In this document: piece by piece, positions 33,424 through 44,493 of the stretch | Layout of the letters: every line of letters begins with the position of its first letter | Numbering within the stretch: the stretch's first letter is position 1 | From: Lodderomyces elongisporus | Lineage: Eukaryota > Ascomycota > Pichiomycetes > Serinales > Debaryomycetaceae | NCBI RefSeq assembly: GCF_030384665.1 | Contig: NC_083677.1 | Span: 1,547,501 to 1,611,500, forward strand | Direction of reading: 5' to 3' | Length of the DNA: 64,000 nucleotides | Position numbers and translations under genes: made by a program | The notes under the pieces: generated by a model | The model's database searches: none | What the model was told of the DNA's origin: nothing | Seen by the model: the letters and a program-made list of their open reading frames with translations, nothing else

Positions 33424-34643
33424 GTATAAAGATACCAATACTACATTTTGCAAATGCCTAGTTGAACTGGGAGAAATCGAAAAAAGAAAATAAAGCAGAA
33501 GGTGTCTTAGACAGATGGGAAGAACATGCTCTTTTTTTATTTTGGGAAAAATGGGATGAATGGGTGTAACCTGATATAGCTAGAAAGTTTTAGAATTACA
33601 CAGAATAAAATAGAATAGGAGAAAGTTTTGTTTACAATTTGATTACAATTTGATTAGATTTGTTGTGATAAGTTTGATACAAAGCATAGAGAACTCGTAG
33701 TTGTAAGTGTTATTGTTTTGATCCTCTTCTTTTTTTTTATTTTTTTTTTTTGTATGAGAATTGTACTACAAGTTTGCCCAGGGAGGGATAGATAAGGGGA
33801 GAAATTAATCTTTTCTTCAATCTTGTCGAAGGTTGTTGAAATCTCGAGGGCAAATAACCAACCAAACAAACAAGAAAAAAAGAATAAAAAGGTGAGGAAA
33901 CAAGTAGGAGCAAAGAGAAAAGAGAAAAGAGCAATGAGCAATGAGTAAAGACCAGATTAATGCTTGGAACAACGGTTAACTAGCATAGTATAAAGTCTTT
34001 GTCTCAAACACTAACAACTAAATGTAAGTTATCATTAGTGTGAAACTTGCGATAGTTAGCTACTTGGTTCGTTGACTAGAAATTGCACTTGCTAGCTTGT
34101 TGAGCCGCAAACCCATTTTGGTCAACACTAGCTCTTCTGTGTTCAAACTCTTTACCTTCTTCCTCCTCGTCCTCCTTATTCTTCTTATCCTTAATCTATT
34201 GTTCTCTTGACTTTTAGAAAGTAATCTCTCTCTCCTTCTCTCCTTCTCTCTCTTCTTTTTTGTCTTTATTTCCACTAACTTCAACCTTTCACCTTCCACT
34301 ACTCTTTACCTATGTATACTGCTTTTGTGTAATTCCGACGAGAATTGCGCACTATCTTTCCTTCTTCTTCTTCTTCTCTCCCCCCTTTTTTTGTACTTTT
34401 CTCTCTACCCCCCCCTCCGCACCCCCCGTGTTTCCATTCTCACTCCACTTATTTCCAGTCTCACTCCACTTACAACAGTTACCTGTCATTTTCTCCACCA
34501 GTTGCTTTTTTTTTTCCCATTACATCTTTCTCTTTATCTTTCTGCCTCTTTTACTTTATACTTATTCACCTCACCTTCTCTTTATAAATATATCTATCTA
34601 TCTATTTTAAGAAACTTAGTGCATTTACACAATCTGATATACA
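33424..34643. other. PBI2/AMS1 intergenic region
   Basis: About 1.2 kb, same-strand spacer. It is AT-rich with A- and T-runs, then pyrimidine-rich from about 34350 to 34640 with several C-runs (around 34380-34425), which probably form the AMS1 leader. No gene is seen. Confidence 0.55.
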
Positions 34644-37600
34644 ATGGGGTACGACAGTCACAATACTTACCCCACATTCAAGCCCATCGATCATATTTAT
34701 GACGACAGACTTCGTCAGTTTACAAACACCGGCGGCCAATACCCCAGCTTAAATCTCCCCAAATTCTATGACTTACAGCGTCAAGAATTGTCAAACTTGC
34801 AATCTTATCGCGTTCCCGACATTGACGGCAAAACACAACGTCCCTTGTTCAAGGATATCGATTTTGCAAACGTTGAATGGGAAAATATTGGGTTGGGTTA
34901 CAGTTTTGGACCCAGTTGGAAAACATTTTGGGTCAAATTTGAATTGGAAATACCCAAGGACTGGTTGAAATACGAGAGATTGGAAATAGACTGGGACTCG
35001 AGTTCGGAAGCCTTGATATACAACTCCAAAGGCTTACCATTACAAGCATTTACCGGTGGCGGACAAAGAAACTTGTTTGAAATCCCCAAACTGTATAGAA
35101 CTACAGAAAAGCAAGTGTTTTATATAGAAGTAGCTTGTAATGGTATGTTTGGAAATGGTGCAGAGGGCGAGCCCGATCCAAATAGATATTTCAGACTAAA
35201 CAAGGCCCACTTGGTGGCACCCAACATGGAGGCAAGAAGGTTATTCTGGGATTTCTGGATAATTGGTGATGCTGCAAGAGAGTTTCCAGCAGGTCGTGTT
35301 GAAAAATACCAAGCTGCTGATACTGCTACAAGGATCATGAATGCTTTTGACCCTGAAAATGTTGAATCCATTACAAAGTGCAGAGAAATTGCCAAAGAAT
35401 ACCTTGGTAAAAACGTTGACTCAGAAGCAGTATTTGAGGAGAAGAAAAAAATCAACATTTTTGGTGTTGGTAATTGCCACATCGATACCGCTTGGGAATG
35501 GCCATTTGCTGAAACAAAGAGAAAAATTGTCCGGTCTTGGACCACACAGTTGAAACTTGCTGATCAATACCCTGAGTATGTGTTTGTTGCTTCTCAAATG
35601 CAACAATTCAAGTGGCTTAAACAAGCACAGCCAGAGATTTTGGAAAAAATACATCAAAAATTCAACACAAACCAATTTATACCCTTGGGCGGATCCTGGG
35701 TGGAAAATGATACAAACTTGCCTAATGGCGAGTCGTTGATTAGACAATTTGTGTTGGGTCAAAGGTATCTTCTCAATGAGTTTGGATTCCAATCGAATAT
35801 CTATTGGCTACCAGATACATTTGGATACAGCTCACAGATTCCACAGATTTGTCAAATCTCTGGCGTCGACCGTTTCTTGACTCAGAAATTGTCGTGGAAC
35901 AACATCAACACTTTCCCCTTGAGCACTTTTAATTGGAAAGGTTTGGATGGTTCACAAGTGTTGGTTCATATGCCTCCAGATAACACATACACTGCAGAAG
36001 CTAATTTCGGTGATGTGGTCAGATCGCAACTGCAACACAAGAATATGAGAGATGTGCCAACGGGACTTTTGCTTTATGGCCACGGTGATGGTGGCGGTGG
36101 TCCAACCGAGGATATGATTGAAAAATTGCGGAGATGCAGAGGCGTAAGTAACGAGCAAGGCTTGTTGCCATCAGTAGAGCTTGGGGTTACCATTGATGAG
36201 TTTTATGACCACATTTTGGAGCAATCCAATGACGGCAAGAATTTACCCACATGGACTGGCGAAATTTACTTGGAATTTCACCGTGGTACATATACCGTGC
36301 AAGCACAAATTAAAAAGTACATGAGGTTGGGTGAAATAAAGCTCCATGATTTGGAGTTTATTGCTGGATTAATTAGTTTGACTAATTCACAATACAAATA
36401 CCCTAAGCAAGAGATCCAGGACCTTTGGGAGGACTTGTGTTTGTGCCAGTTCCATGATGTGTTGCCTGGAAGTTGTATAGGAATGGTTTATTATGAGGAA
36501 GTTTACCCAATGCTTGGTTCACTTTTGGAAAAAGCCGATAAATTGATCTACAAGGCTTTTGAATCATTAAAGAAACCAAAGACAAAAGAAATAAGAATGT
36601 TGAATACATTGGCACACGATAGATCTGATGAAGTGATTGAACTTGATGCATCGACTCAACCAGAACTTGTTAATGCTTTACAAAAAAGTGGTCATAAATT
36701 GCACAACAACAAAGTAAAAATAAATGTATCGACTGTTAAAGGCGAGACGAAAATTCATAAAAAAGTTAAATACCCTTCAAAAATTGAGACAACTAGTGAA
36801 GGTTTTACGCTTTCAAATGGTTTACTTGTTGCCAAGATCTCAAACACAGGTATTGTTACTTCCCTCTACGACACCATTGCTCAAAGAGAAGTCATTGACA
36901 CCACGGAAAATGCACAAACCAAGCAAGAGGGAACCAAGTTTGTTGGCGGTAACCAATTCATTTTGTTTGATGATGAGCCTTTAAACTTTCCTGCTTGGGA
37001 TACGGAACTTTACTCGTTGGAGAAGTTCAAGCTCATTAACGCAACAAAAGCGGAAATCTTGTCTGAAGATCCGCTTGAGTCATCGATTCTTGTGACCCAC
37101 CAGATCTCGCCACAATCACACGTTGAAACCGTTATCTCACTTGCCGGGCTCAATGACCCCAAGAGCAACAATAACTTTTTGAAATTTGCCTCAACAGTTG
37201 AATGGCACGAGACGTACAAATTCCTCAAAGTACAATTTCCTACAACGATCAACTCTGCGTTGGAGGCAAGTTACGAAACTCAATTTGGTATCACACGTCG
37301 ACCAACACATTTCAACACCACATGGGATACTGCCAAATTTGAAGTTTGCCACCATAAATTCATGGATTTGAGTGAATACAACTATGGTGTATCGGTGCTT
37401 AATAATGGTAAATATGGTGGTGCCATTCATGGTAATTTGATTCGCTTATCGTTATTGCGTAGCGCCAAAGCACCTGACAACAAGGCAGATATTGGAGTCC
37501 ACAAATTTGAATACGCAATCTTCCCTCACAGGGGCCCACTCTCATTAGCAACGGTTAAGGCAGGTTACAATTTCAACTACAAATTAATTCCTACTACACA

Positions 37601-37976
37601 AGATATTTCTGGGTTCAACAATGCTATCAAATTTGAAGGGGTTGGCAAGAGAAGCTCATTAGTTTTGAGCCACATCAAACGCGGTGAAGACGATTTCGAT
37701 GTCAATACTTATGAAAACATTGCCAAAGAGAATGCTCAGTATGGCAAAGTGGGTAAGGACGAAAAGTCAGTCGTTGTGCGAGTATATGAAGCATTGGGAG
37801 GTGTATCACGTGGTAAGTTGACTATCGATGAGAACATTTTGCCTGTGAAGAAAGTCCTTAAAGTGAATGCATTGGAAAATGAAGTCGTCGGAGAAGTTAA
37901 AGTTGGAAAAGGCGGTGTAGTTGATATTGAGTTGAAAGCATTTGAAATTGCAACATACAAGATATTGCTCAAATAA
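34644..37976 (+). CDS. AMS1: Vacuolar alpha-mannosidase (GH38)
   Basis: A 1110-residue glycoside hydrolase of family 38 that degrades free oligomannosides in the vacuole. The GH38 catalytic domain begins near residue 270. His279 and Asp281 (in Asn-Cys-His-Ile-Asp-Thr-Ala-Trp) bind the zinc, and Asp391 in Leu-Pro-Asp-Thr-Phe-Gly-Tyr is the expected nucleophile. A middle three-helix domain and long C-terminal beta domains follow. There is no signal peptide: in yeast Ams1 reaches the vacuole through the Cvt/autophagy route (Atg19/Atg34). Length is close to yeast Ams1 (1083). The leader just upstream is pyrimidine-rich with C-runs. Confidence 0.97.
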   Translation: MGYDSHNTYPTFKPIDHIYDDRLRQFTNTGGQYPSLNLPKFYDLQRQELSNLQSYRVPDIDGKTQRPLFKDIDFANVEWENIGLGYSFGPSWKTFWVKFELEIPKDWLKYERLEIDWDSSSEALIYNSKGLPLQAFTGGGQRNLFEIPKLYRTTEKQVFYIEVACNGMFGNGAEGEPDPNRYFRLNKAHLVAPNMEARRLFWDFWIIGDAAREFPAGRVEKYQAADTATRIMNAFDPENVESITKCREIAKEYLGKNVDSEAVFEEKKKINIFGVGNCHIDTAWEWPFAETKRKIVRSWTTQLKLADQYPEYVFVASQMQQFKWLKQAQPEILEKIHQKFNTNQFIPLGGSWVENDTNLPNGESLIRQFVLGQRYLLNEFGFQSNIYWLPDTFGYSSQIPQICQISGVDRFLTQKLSWNNINTFPLSTFNWKGLDGSQVLVHMPPDNTYTAEANFGDVVRSQLQHKNMRDVPTGLLLYGHGDGGGGPTEDMIEKLRRCRGVSNEQGLLPSVELGVTIDEFYDHILEQSNDGKNLPTWTGEIYLEFHRGTYTVQAQIKKYMRLGEIKLHDLEFIAGLISLTNSQYKYPKQEIQDLWEDLCLCQFHDVLPGSCIGMVYYEEVYPMLGSLLEKADKLIYKAFESLKKPKTKEIRMLNTLAHDRSDEVIELDASTQPELVNALQKSGHKLHNNKVKINVSTVKGETKIHKKVKYPSKIETTSEGFTLSNGLLVAKISNTGIVTSLYDTIAQREVIDTTENAQTKQEGTKFVGGNQFILFDDEPLNFPAWDTELYSLEKFKLINATKAEILSEDPLESSILVTHQISPQSHVETVISLAGLNDPKSNNNFLKFASTVEWHETYKFLKVQFPTTINSALEASYETQFGITRRPTHFNTTWDTAKFEVCHHKFMDLSEYNYGVSVLNNGKYGGAIHGNLIRLSLLRSAKAPDNKADIGVHKFEYAIFPHRGPLSLATVKAGYNFNYKLIPTTQDISGFNNAIKFEGVGKRSSLVLSHIKRGEDDFDVNTYENIAKENAQYGKVGKDEKSVVVRVYEALGGVSRGKLTIDENILPVKKVLKVNALENEVVGEVKVGKGGVVDIELKAFEIATYKILLK

Positions 37977-38618
37977 GAGGATGCGAATGTTGAATAATAT
38001 CTATAAAAATTATTAGTAAAATTATCAAATGCTGAAATTGAACAGATCAAAATTTGAAAGGAAGAAATGAAAAATTGAAAATAAAAAAAAATTGAGGAAA
38101 TTAACTGAAATGAGAGGAAAAAAAAGAACAAAAAGGAGAGAGTGCTGGATACTTAATTGTTACTATCATTGTCGTAGTTGTAGTTATTGTTATTGTTATT
38201 GATTCTGATTTAATGATTGGTTTTTTGGATTGTATTTTATTTCATTTGTATTCTCTATTTTCTTTTTTCTTTTTTCTTTTTTTTTTTTTTTTTTTTTTTT
38301 TGTTTACTTGCTGGATTTTGAGACCAGATAAAGAACTATGTAAACTGTAAAAGTGATTATTGTTTTCACTTGTTCTTTTGAACAATTTGACAATACAAGT
38401 TATCTTCTTTTGTTACTTGGAAAAAATTACTGTGTGCCTTACATTTTGGGTCGCGGGGTTTTAATTTGTTTGTAGAATATATATATAATTTTTTTGCTGC
38501 ATCGCGCGATGCTCATCCAAACATTTGGAATCTCGTAGGCTATTGGAGATAACTTATCACCACTTGCAAATTTGAACATTATTTGTTACCATCTATCGTA
38601 TACAAATTACACCTCGTT
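37977..38618. promoter_or_regulatory. AMS1 3' end and RIX1 promoter region
   Basis: AT-rich spacer with a T-run (38277-38302). The notable element is a 14-bp perfect palindrome GCATCGCGCGATGC (38499-38512) followed by TCATC, about 107 bases before the RIX1 ATG. On the minus strand this reads GATGAGCATCGCGCGATGC, which includes a GATGAG core like the PAC element of ribosome-biogenesis genes. Confidence 0.6.
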
Positions 38619-40512
38619 ATGTCGATAATAAACATAGTTTTGGAGGGGATCAGCGAGAATCACTCGAGCCAGTCTATTGTTCCAGTCCTTGAACTTTTAC
38701 GAAATGACAAGACCATTCTTTCGAACATATCCAAATTGCAACTTCAACAACTAGTTTCTCGAAGTTTACAATTAGTCCGTTCAAGTGATTCTTATTCTAA
38801 ATGGTGCGGAATAAACCTCATACATCAACTATCTTCAAACTATGTGATTGTTGCCCAGTCAGGTGTGCAATTTATGAGCGCATTAATCGCAGTTTTGGAG
38901 TCATACAACTCAACTATAAATGTTCTTATATTGCGCAACTGTATTGAATGTCTTCAGGTGCTTATGCATGAGATTAGAGGTAAGCCTGCGTTGACTAGAG
39001 AAATTTTGACTCCCAAATTAAGTACCATCATTACATTGGTGATGGGCCATATTCAATTCGATGCTGAAACGTGTCTCAATTTACTATACGATGTGATTTT
39101 GCATCATCCAAACACATTCCGTCCTTTTGCAAATAAACTCAGATCAAAGCTTCTTGTATTCTTGAAAGGTGGTTTTGGTGTAGAGTTTGTTGAAATGCCC
39201 ACAAGTTTACGCAAAATAATTTGTCAAACTATGGCGATTTTACCAATAATTGAGAAGAATGAACCCGAAGCCAAATGGGGAAATGACGTAAAGAATGTTA
39301 TTTCAGAGGTTACGGGAATTTTGAATGTGTTTGATGAGTTTTTCAACTTTAGGGATGATTCATCATTGGGAAAATTAATTTCGAAATTGCCTGGTAGAGG
39401 GGAGAGAGCAGAGTTGGGGGAGGGTGACAGAGAGAGAGTATTTGACGATTTGAGTATTGATTTCAACGAGCCAAGAAGTTTGTTGGCGATAAGCGACCAA
39501 GTGGAAACTTTATTGCAATTGTTGAAACATTATCTAGTTGGCGGTGGTATTACCTCTGTGAGATTGCCCTTGGGGTTATGCTTAACTTTGCTCGAAGTTG
39601 TTTTCTCCATAAACGCACGATTTTTGTCATACAAAAGCGATGTAAGAGATGACGAGATTAGACAATTGATCTCAACAGTGTTAAATAGAGTACACACTAG
39701 TGGTATTGAATTATTATCTTCATTGCTACAATTCAGAGGTGCGCTTGTGCCACATTTGAATCAGATCTGGACAATGTTGGAATATCTTGTGCCAATGATA
39801 CAGAACAAACGAATCGATGCAGCTGAAGTAGTCAAGAATGAAGCTGTTTTTGCCAAATTAGTTGAATGTGTTGGATTGTACTTGAACTTGGTTGGAGCCG
39901 TGTCTGATGGTGCATCATTAGTACCATTTGTCGATGTTGCATTGACTCTAGTTGAACCAAGAAAGGATAGTGCAGGCAATATGCAACAATCTGCTGCCGA
40001 TGGCCAGCAAAAGAATCAGAATAAAAATAAAAATCAAAAGAACAAGATCAAGAAGAAGAATGCATCTTCAGCACCGATGTCTGATATCTTGTCACATGAA
40101 CATCTTTTCCAGCAAACTATACCAACTCAAACTCTTTTAGCCGTGCAATACTTTTTCAGTCAAGTAATCACCAAAGTTGAACTTCCTTCGAATCAACACT
40201 ACAAAACATTGAGATTTATCATTAGACAATGTGTTGAGCATAAGAATAGCAATTTGGAACAAGCTGTGCCAAAACAACTTAGAGATTTGTTAGTCAATAC
40301 AGTGTTGTATCCAGGCTACGACAAGAACAATGCATTACCTATAGTGTCCTCAATACTTATTGATGATCCAATAATTTCGGTGTTTAACAATCCGCGATTA
40401 CCTGCATTGCCAAAATACCATTCCATGAGCACTAGTATGGATAATAAAGACGTTACTGAGGTGGGACTTGAACAAACAACATACCAGAGAAATCGTAATG
40501 GCGATGACGATC

Positions 40513-40543
<31 letters not shown>

Positions 40544-41000
40544 CGACGAAGAGGTTAGTGCTAGTAAAGGAAGCGGTAAAAAGCTTTCAGCCAAAGAATT
40601 AGCTATACAGAATTTAATGAGAGAACAAGCAGAGCGTCAGAAACTTGATCGGGAAAAGGAGGCAAATGCACGAATTGAAAAGGATGCTGAACATGAAGCT
40701 ACGCCGTCATTTGCGTTCCAAATGGAAAAAAGACCACGTGAGGAAATTGTTGAAGAAGTTGGTAAAGTTGAAAAGAAGATCAAGGTGGGTGAACATGGTT
40801 TGGTAAAAGACACTGTTTTAAAAAGCACAGTTGAAACTGTTGTTGATAACAAGAATGATGTAGCCAATGTTAGCAAAAACGATCAAGCACAAGATGCTGT
40901 TGGTGCTGATGAAGATAACGAAGGTTCTGATTTCGAGATTCCTGAAATAAATATGGAACTGGATACCGATGAGGAAGAGGAAGGTGAAGAAGCGGAGTAA
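38619..41000 (+). CDS. RIX1: Pre-60S ribosome-biogenesis factor Rix1
   Basis: A 793-residue nucleolar/nucleoplasmic protein of the Rix1-Ipi1-Ipi3 complex, which works with the AAA ATPase Rea1 on pre-60S particles and ITS2 processing. The start is the ATG at 38619; the open frame begins 12 codons earlier at a TTG. The N-terminal half is helical, armadillo-like, with the family's Ser-Arg-Ser-Leu-Gln-Leu-Val-Arg and Trp-Cys-Gly-Ile-Asn-Leu-Ile segments. A Lys/Asn-rich linker lies near 470-485. The C-terminus has an Asp run (about 637-648), Lys-rich stretches that could be nuclear-localisation signals, and an acidic end. Length matches yeast Rix1 (763). The assignment rests on the N-terminal segments. 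Confidence 0.85.
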
Positions 41001-41434
41001 ACATTATTTTTATAAAAAAGAAAAAAAAAATAGCGTATAAAGAGAATTGAGGGATTCTAGGATTAACATATAAGTAATAGATCAGAATCAACTGTATTGT
41101 TTGTTGAAACTAATCAAATTTCATTACGAGCAAATTGTAGTTGAACAATTCTTTTGCAACATTTCTGAACCAAAATAGAAAAAAGGAAACACAGACTTGG
41201 AGTCTACGCGCACAAGGCCAACTTGTATTCCTTTTATTCTATTTTCAAATGGAATATGTTATCATTTTACATTAACCACTACATTGTTGGATGAACTCAA
41301 CCTCTTAAACTTACATCCATATAAATTTTACAATATTCTTTTATTCTGTTTCACTCTTTTTTTTTTTTCTTTTTTTTTTTCCGTTTTTGATTATCATTAT
41401 TTGTTTTACGTCAATTTGATCAACTATATGGAGA
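41001..41434. other. RIX1/APC5 spacer
   Basis: Short AT-rich same-strand spacer with T-runs just before APC5; an out-of-frame ATG sits seven bases upstream of the APC5 ATG. No further gene. Confidence 0.6.
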
Positions 41435-43606
41435 ATGTCCGAAGAAGTGACGCTTCATCTTTTTAAAGAGATATCACCATTTCAAATACTTCTTCTTGTT
41501 GCAATCAAGATTTATGCCACTAGTTTGAATAAAGAAGAAGAAGAAGATGCAATACCTCCACACGTTTTACTCCATCTTGTGAAATTTATCGAAAGAAAAC
41601 AAGATATAGACAATACGAACCAGCTTCGACTATGCAATGACCTACTGAGCCTTATTACTACTTTTGGAAAGTCCTCATTCACTTCACAATTGATTGAGGA
41701 AGTTTGGAAGATTCGTACGGTTGAGGATTTGAACACATTTATCAAAAAGTGTAATTGTTTTGTTTCACAAGATCCAAACCAAGTCATTGCAAATGGCAAA
41801 CTTACTACAAGGCAGTTTTCTAGTGGCTCAATGTTTGGAATTTTTATAACCAAAATATGCACATGCTTTGATCTACTAGAATTCAATGAGTGTCTAACGC
41901 TATTTCAAGGGTTTGAGAGATTAAGAAGCTCAACAAAATTGATGATAAATAAGTCAGAGACCCAAATGGATCTTGATTACCTCGAGGAGCTTGATGTTGA
42001 CGAGAGATTGTTTAATGCGCTAGAAAATAATCTCATGAGAATTAGAGGTGTCAAAAAGCAAAAGAGGGACTTAAAGGAGAATAAAGAGGAAATAAAAATC
42101 AGCTCAACTGTATCCGCTTCCAAGATTGATTTGGAGGCTTTAATTAATAATCAAATTACAATTTTGGAAAGTTTTGGTACACCAACGCCACCATTTTTGA
42201 AAAAAGTTTTCAATATGATGTCCAATTGTCAGGAGAACCTTGATGGTCAATTAAACCAAGGAAATGCAGGATCCTTGGTTGATCCTATTCCTGCATGCCA
42301 CTATTTGAATTACTTGGAGAATTTGTCTCATTCCAATTATAACGGAGCTTTGGATTCTCTCCATCAATATTTCGACTATATGGTGAGCAATCTGTCCAAA
42401 TACTTTTACCATTTTGCTTTGGTGTCCAAGGCTTCATTGCATCAATTCTTTGGTGAAGATAAACAGGCCGTAGATACCATTGTTGAAGCTATTAGCGTTG
42501 CTAGAGAAAACAAGGATAATGTTACATTGACGTATATTCTTAGTTGGTTTTACAATTTTGTGCATAATAAACCTCATTTGTGGAAGGAGCAGAATTTGTT
42601 CAACAAGAGCAATGAGGACGAGTTGTTGGATTTCTTGATCAAAAAAAGTGCAGCAATCAATAATAATCTGTTGTTAGCAATCAACCAAGGATTTCAAACT
42701 ATGCAGATGATGAGTTACGGAATGAGTAAAAGCCAGTATATGGCGAGTTTGACCAAAACTTTATTTACTGCAGTCAATGATTCCAAGTCAACCTTTGTCA
42801 AATGTTGCGAGATAGCTTCATGTGTTTGGAATAATGTTGGATCTTTCGAATTAAGTGAAGTATATAACGACCTTTCCTTGCATTATAGTGAAAAAACGTC
42901 TGATTACAAGAGCCTCAAGTGTCGACAACTATATACAAAGTTTATGCGTGGCAACATTAATAACAACGTCAAGAGAAATGGAAATGGGATTAGTAATGCC
43001 ATTGAAAGCAGTGTTGCAACTGAGAACTATACAAATGTTGAAAGTTTACTCACCGAGATGGATGAGCTCAAGGATGGGGTAGAAGATGATGCGTTATACA
43101 ACTCTATCCAGATTAGGTTGCTTATGATGCAGATACAAGTGCATTTATCCAAAGGCCGGGTACGCCAGGCGCATGAAATCATGACTGTGCTAAGTAGCAG
43201 CGAGTTAAAGGATTTGGAGTTGCGAAAGGAAGTGTTTTTGTTGGAAATTGAAGTCTTGATACATTTGGCAAATTACCAAGATGCAATACATAAAATTTCA
43301 TCGTTGGAATATGCAGACGACTATATGCGTTTAAGATTGAATATTCTAAAATGCCGGATACTCATAATGTCCGGAGACTTCTATAGCTCATTGTCAACAC
43401 TTATTCATGCAATGGAGCTGTGTAAACTACATGGCCTTGTACCATTGCAAATCGAGGCAACTTTACTATTTATCAGGGTATTAAACACATTGGGTCATCA
43501 CAAGGATGCACGTCTATTGCTAGAAGATATTATACCCCTCGTTGAAAGCTATAGTAGCCATAACTTCAAAATCGCAGCTTATAGCGAGCTAGATAAGTGT
43601 CGATAA
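41435..43606 (+). CDS. APC5: Anaphase-promoting complex subunit 5
   Basis: A 723-residue protein of the APC/C scaffold, the ubiquitin ligase that targets securin and cyclins for destruction. Near residues 285-330 is the Apc5 domain, reading Tyr-Leu-Asn-Tyr-Leu-Glu-Asn-Leu, then Asn-Tyr-x-Gly-Ala-Leu-Asp-Ser-Leu-His-Gln-Tyr-Phe-Asp-Tyr. The rest is made of TPR-like helical repeats, with the C-terminal third especially rich in alternating helices. Length matches yeast Apc5 (685). The ATG chosen gives Met-Ser-Glu-Glu; a nearby upstream ATG is out of frame. The Apc5 domain is the main support. Confidence 0.9.
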   Translation: MSEEVTLHLFKEISPFQILLLVAIKIYATSLNKEEEEDAIPPHVLLHLVKFIERKQDIDNTNQLRLCNDLLSLITTFGKSSFTSQLIEEVWKIRTVEDLNTFIKKCNCFVSQDPNQVIANGKLTTRQFSSGSMFGIFITKICTCFDLLEFNECLTLFQGFERLRSSTKLMINKSETQMDLDYLEELDVDERLFNALENNLMRIRGVKKQKRDLKENKEEIKISSTVSASKIDLEALINNQITILESFGTPTPPFLKKVFNMMSNCQENLDGQLNQGNAGSLVDPIPACHYLNYLENLSHSNYNGALDSLHQYFDYMVSNLSKYFYHFALVSKASLHQFFGEDKQAVDTIVEAISVARENKDNVTLTYILSWFYNFVHNKPHLWKEQNLFNKSNEDELLDFLIKKSAAINNNLLLAINQGFQTMQMMSYGMSKSQYMASLTKTLFTAVNDSKSTFVKCCEIASCVWNNVGSFELSEVYNDLSLHYSEKTSDYKSLKCRQLYTKFMRGNINNNVKRNGNGISNAIESSVATENYTNVESLLTEMDELKDGVEDDALYNSIQIRLLMMQIQVHLSKGRVRQAHEIMTVLSSSELKDLELRKEVFLLEIEVLIHLANYQDAIHKISSLEYADDYMRLRLNILKCRILIMSGDFYSSLSTLIHAMELCKLHGLVPLQIEATLLFIRVLNTLGHHKDARLLLEDIIPLVESYSSHNFKIAAYSELDKCR

Positions 43607-43821
43607 CCATGAAAGAAAAGAATCAGATAGTGCTTTCTCTACCGGTTTTTTTTAGTTTTTTTTTTTTTAATTTTTCCTTCTTTAGTTTTCGTTTTACCCT
43701 TTTTCTTCTTTAACCATTCTCTTTTTCTATTTCCTCAACTATGATACTTTCAATGTATTTGCTTCTATTCTACGTGGTTATATAAACACTAACTACGGCA
43801 CTAGTCGATGGCATCTACCTT

Positions 43822-44493
43822 TCAACGCTTCTTATTCTTGTGTTCTTCCACATCCATCCTCGCCAAGATGAGCAGCGCACTTTGCAATTGAATAACATTT
43901 GCAATTTGTTTAAAGACCCAGATCGGAGTACTCAACACTGCCATCACGGTACCGAGCCAAAAGAACCCATAGTACTTCAAATAGATTGCCACGTAAAACA
44001 ATTCGTTCAATGCACATACTGCAAACAAAACTTTCCTATTGGTATAGTATAGATTGAGAAGCTTTGATTGGGACGCCTCAACATTCTTGTGGGACAGTGA
44101 CCCTGCAGACAACATACCGTACATATGGATGTAGTGTGAGGCCAAGTCCAAACTAACCAAGAGTTGCCAAATAACAGTGAATCTTGGGTAAATGATGGCC
44201 AAGTAAACAATTAATGATGATGTTGCACAACGGTCAGTAACCATATCCAAAACAGCACCAAACCGTGTTCCTTGATTAAATTTCCTTGCGGCATACCCAT
44301 CAAAGGCATCAAGAAAAGATGAGATACCATAGAAAATGACCGTTGTGATAGGGAAACGGGACATGCATATGAATGAGATCACAGCGGTGACGATTCGCAA
44401 GTACCCTATAATGTTTGGAATATATAGAAAGATTGTTTGCACTGTGATTTCCTCCTTTGCAATTGATAAGCTCTGGCTTGTAGAAGATGTCAT
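43822..44493 (-). CDS. PIS1: Phosphatidylinositol synthase
   Basis: A 223-residue integral membrane enzyme that joins CDP-diacylglycerol and myo-inositol to make phosphatidylinositol in the ER. The CDP-alcohol phosphotransferase motif is complete: Asp65-Gly66, Ala69-Arg70, Gly79, Asp83 and Asp87 in the required spacing (D-G-x2-A-R-x8-G-x3-D-x3-D). About five hydrophobic spans flank it. Length matches yeast Pis1 (220). The gene is divergent from EDC3 and convergent with APC5. The activity assignment is strong because both the motif and the length fit the eukaryotic PI synthase branch. Confidence 0.96.
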   Translation of the reverse strand: MTSSTSQSLSIAKEEITVQTIFLYIPNIIGYLRIVTAVISFICMSRFPITTVIFYGISSFLDAFDGYAARKFNQGTRFGAVLDMVTDRCATSSLIVYLAIIYPRFTVIWQLLVSLDLASHYIHMYGMLSAGSLSHKNVEASQSKLLNLYYTNRKVLFAVCALNELFYVAIYLKYYGFFWLGTVMAVLSTPIWVFKQIANVIQLQSALLILARMDVEEHKNKKR

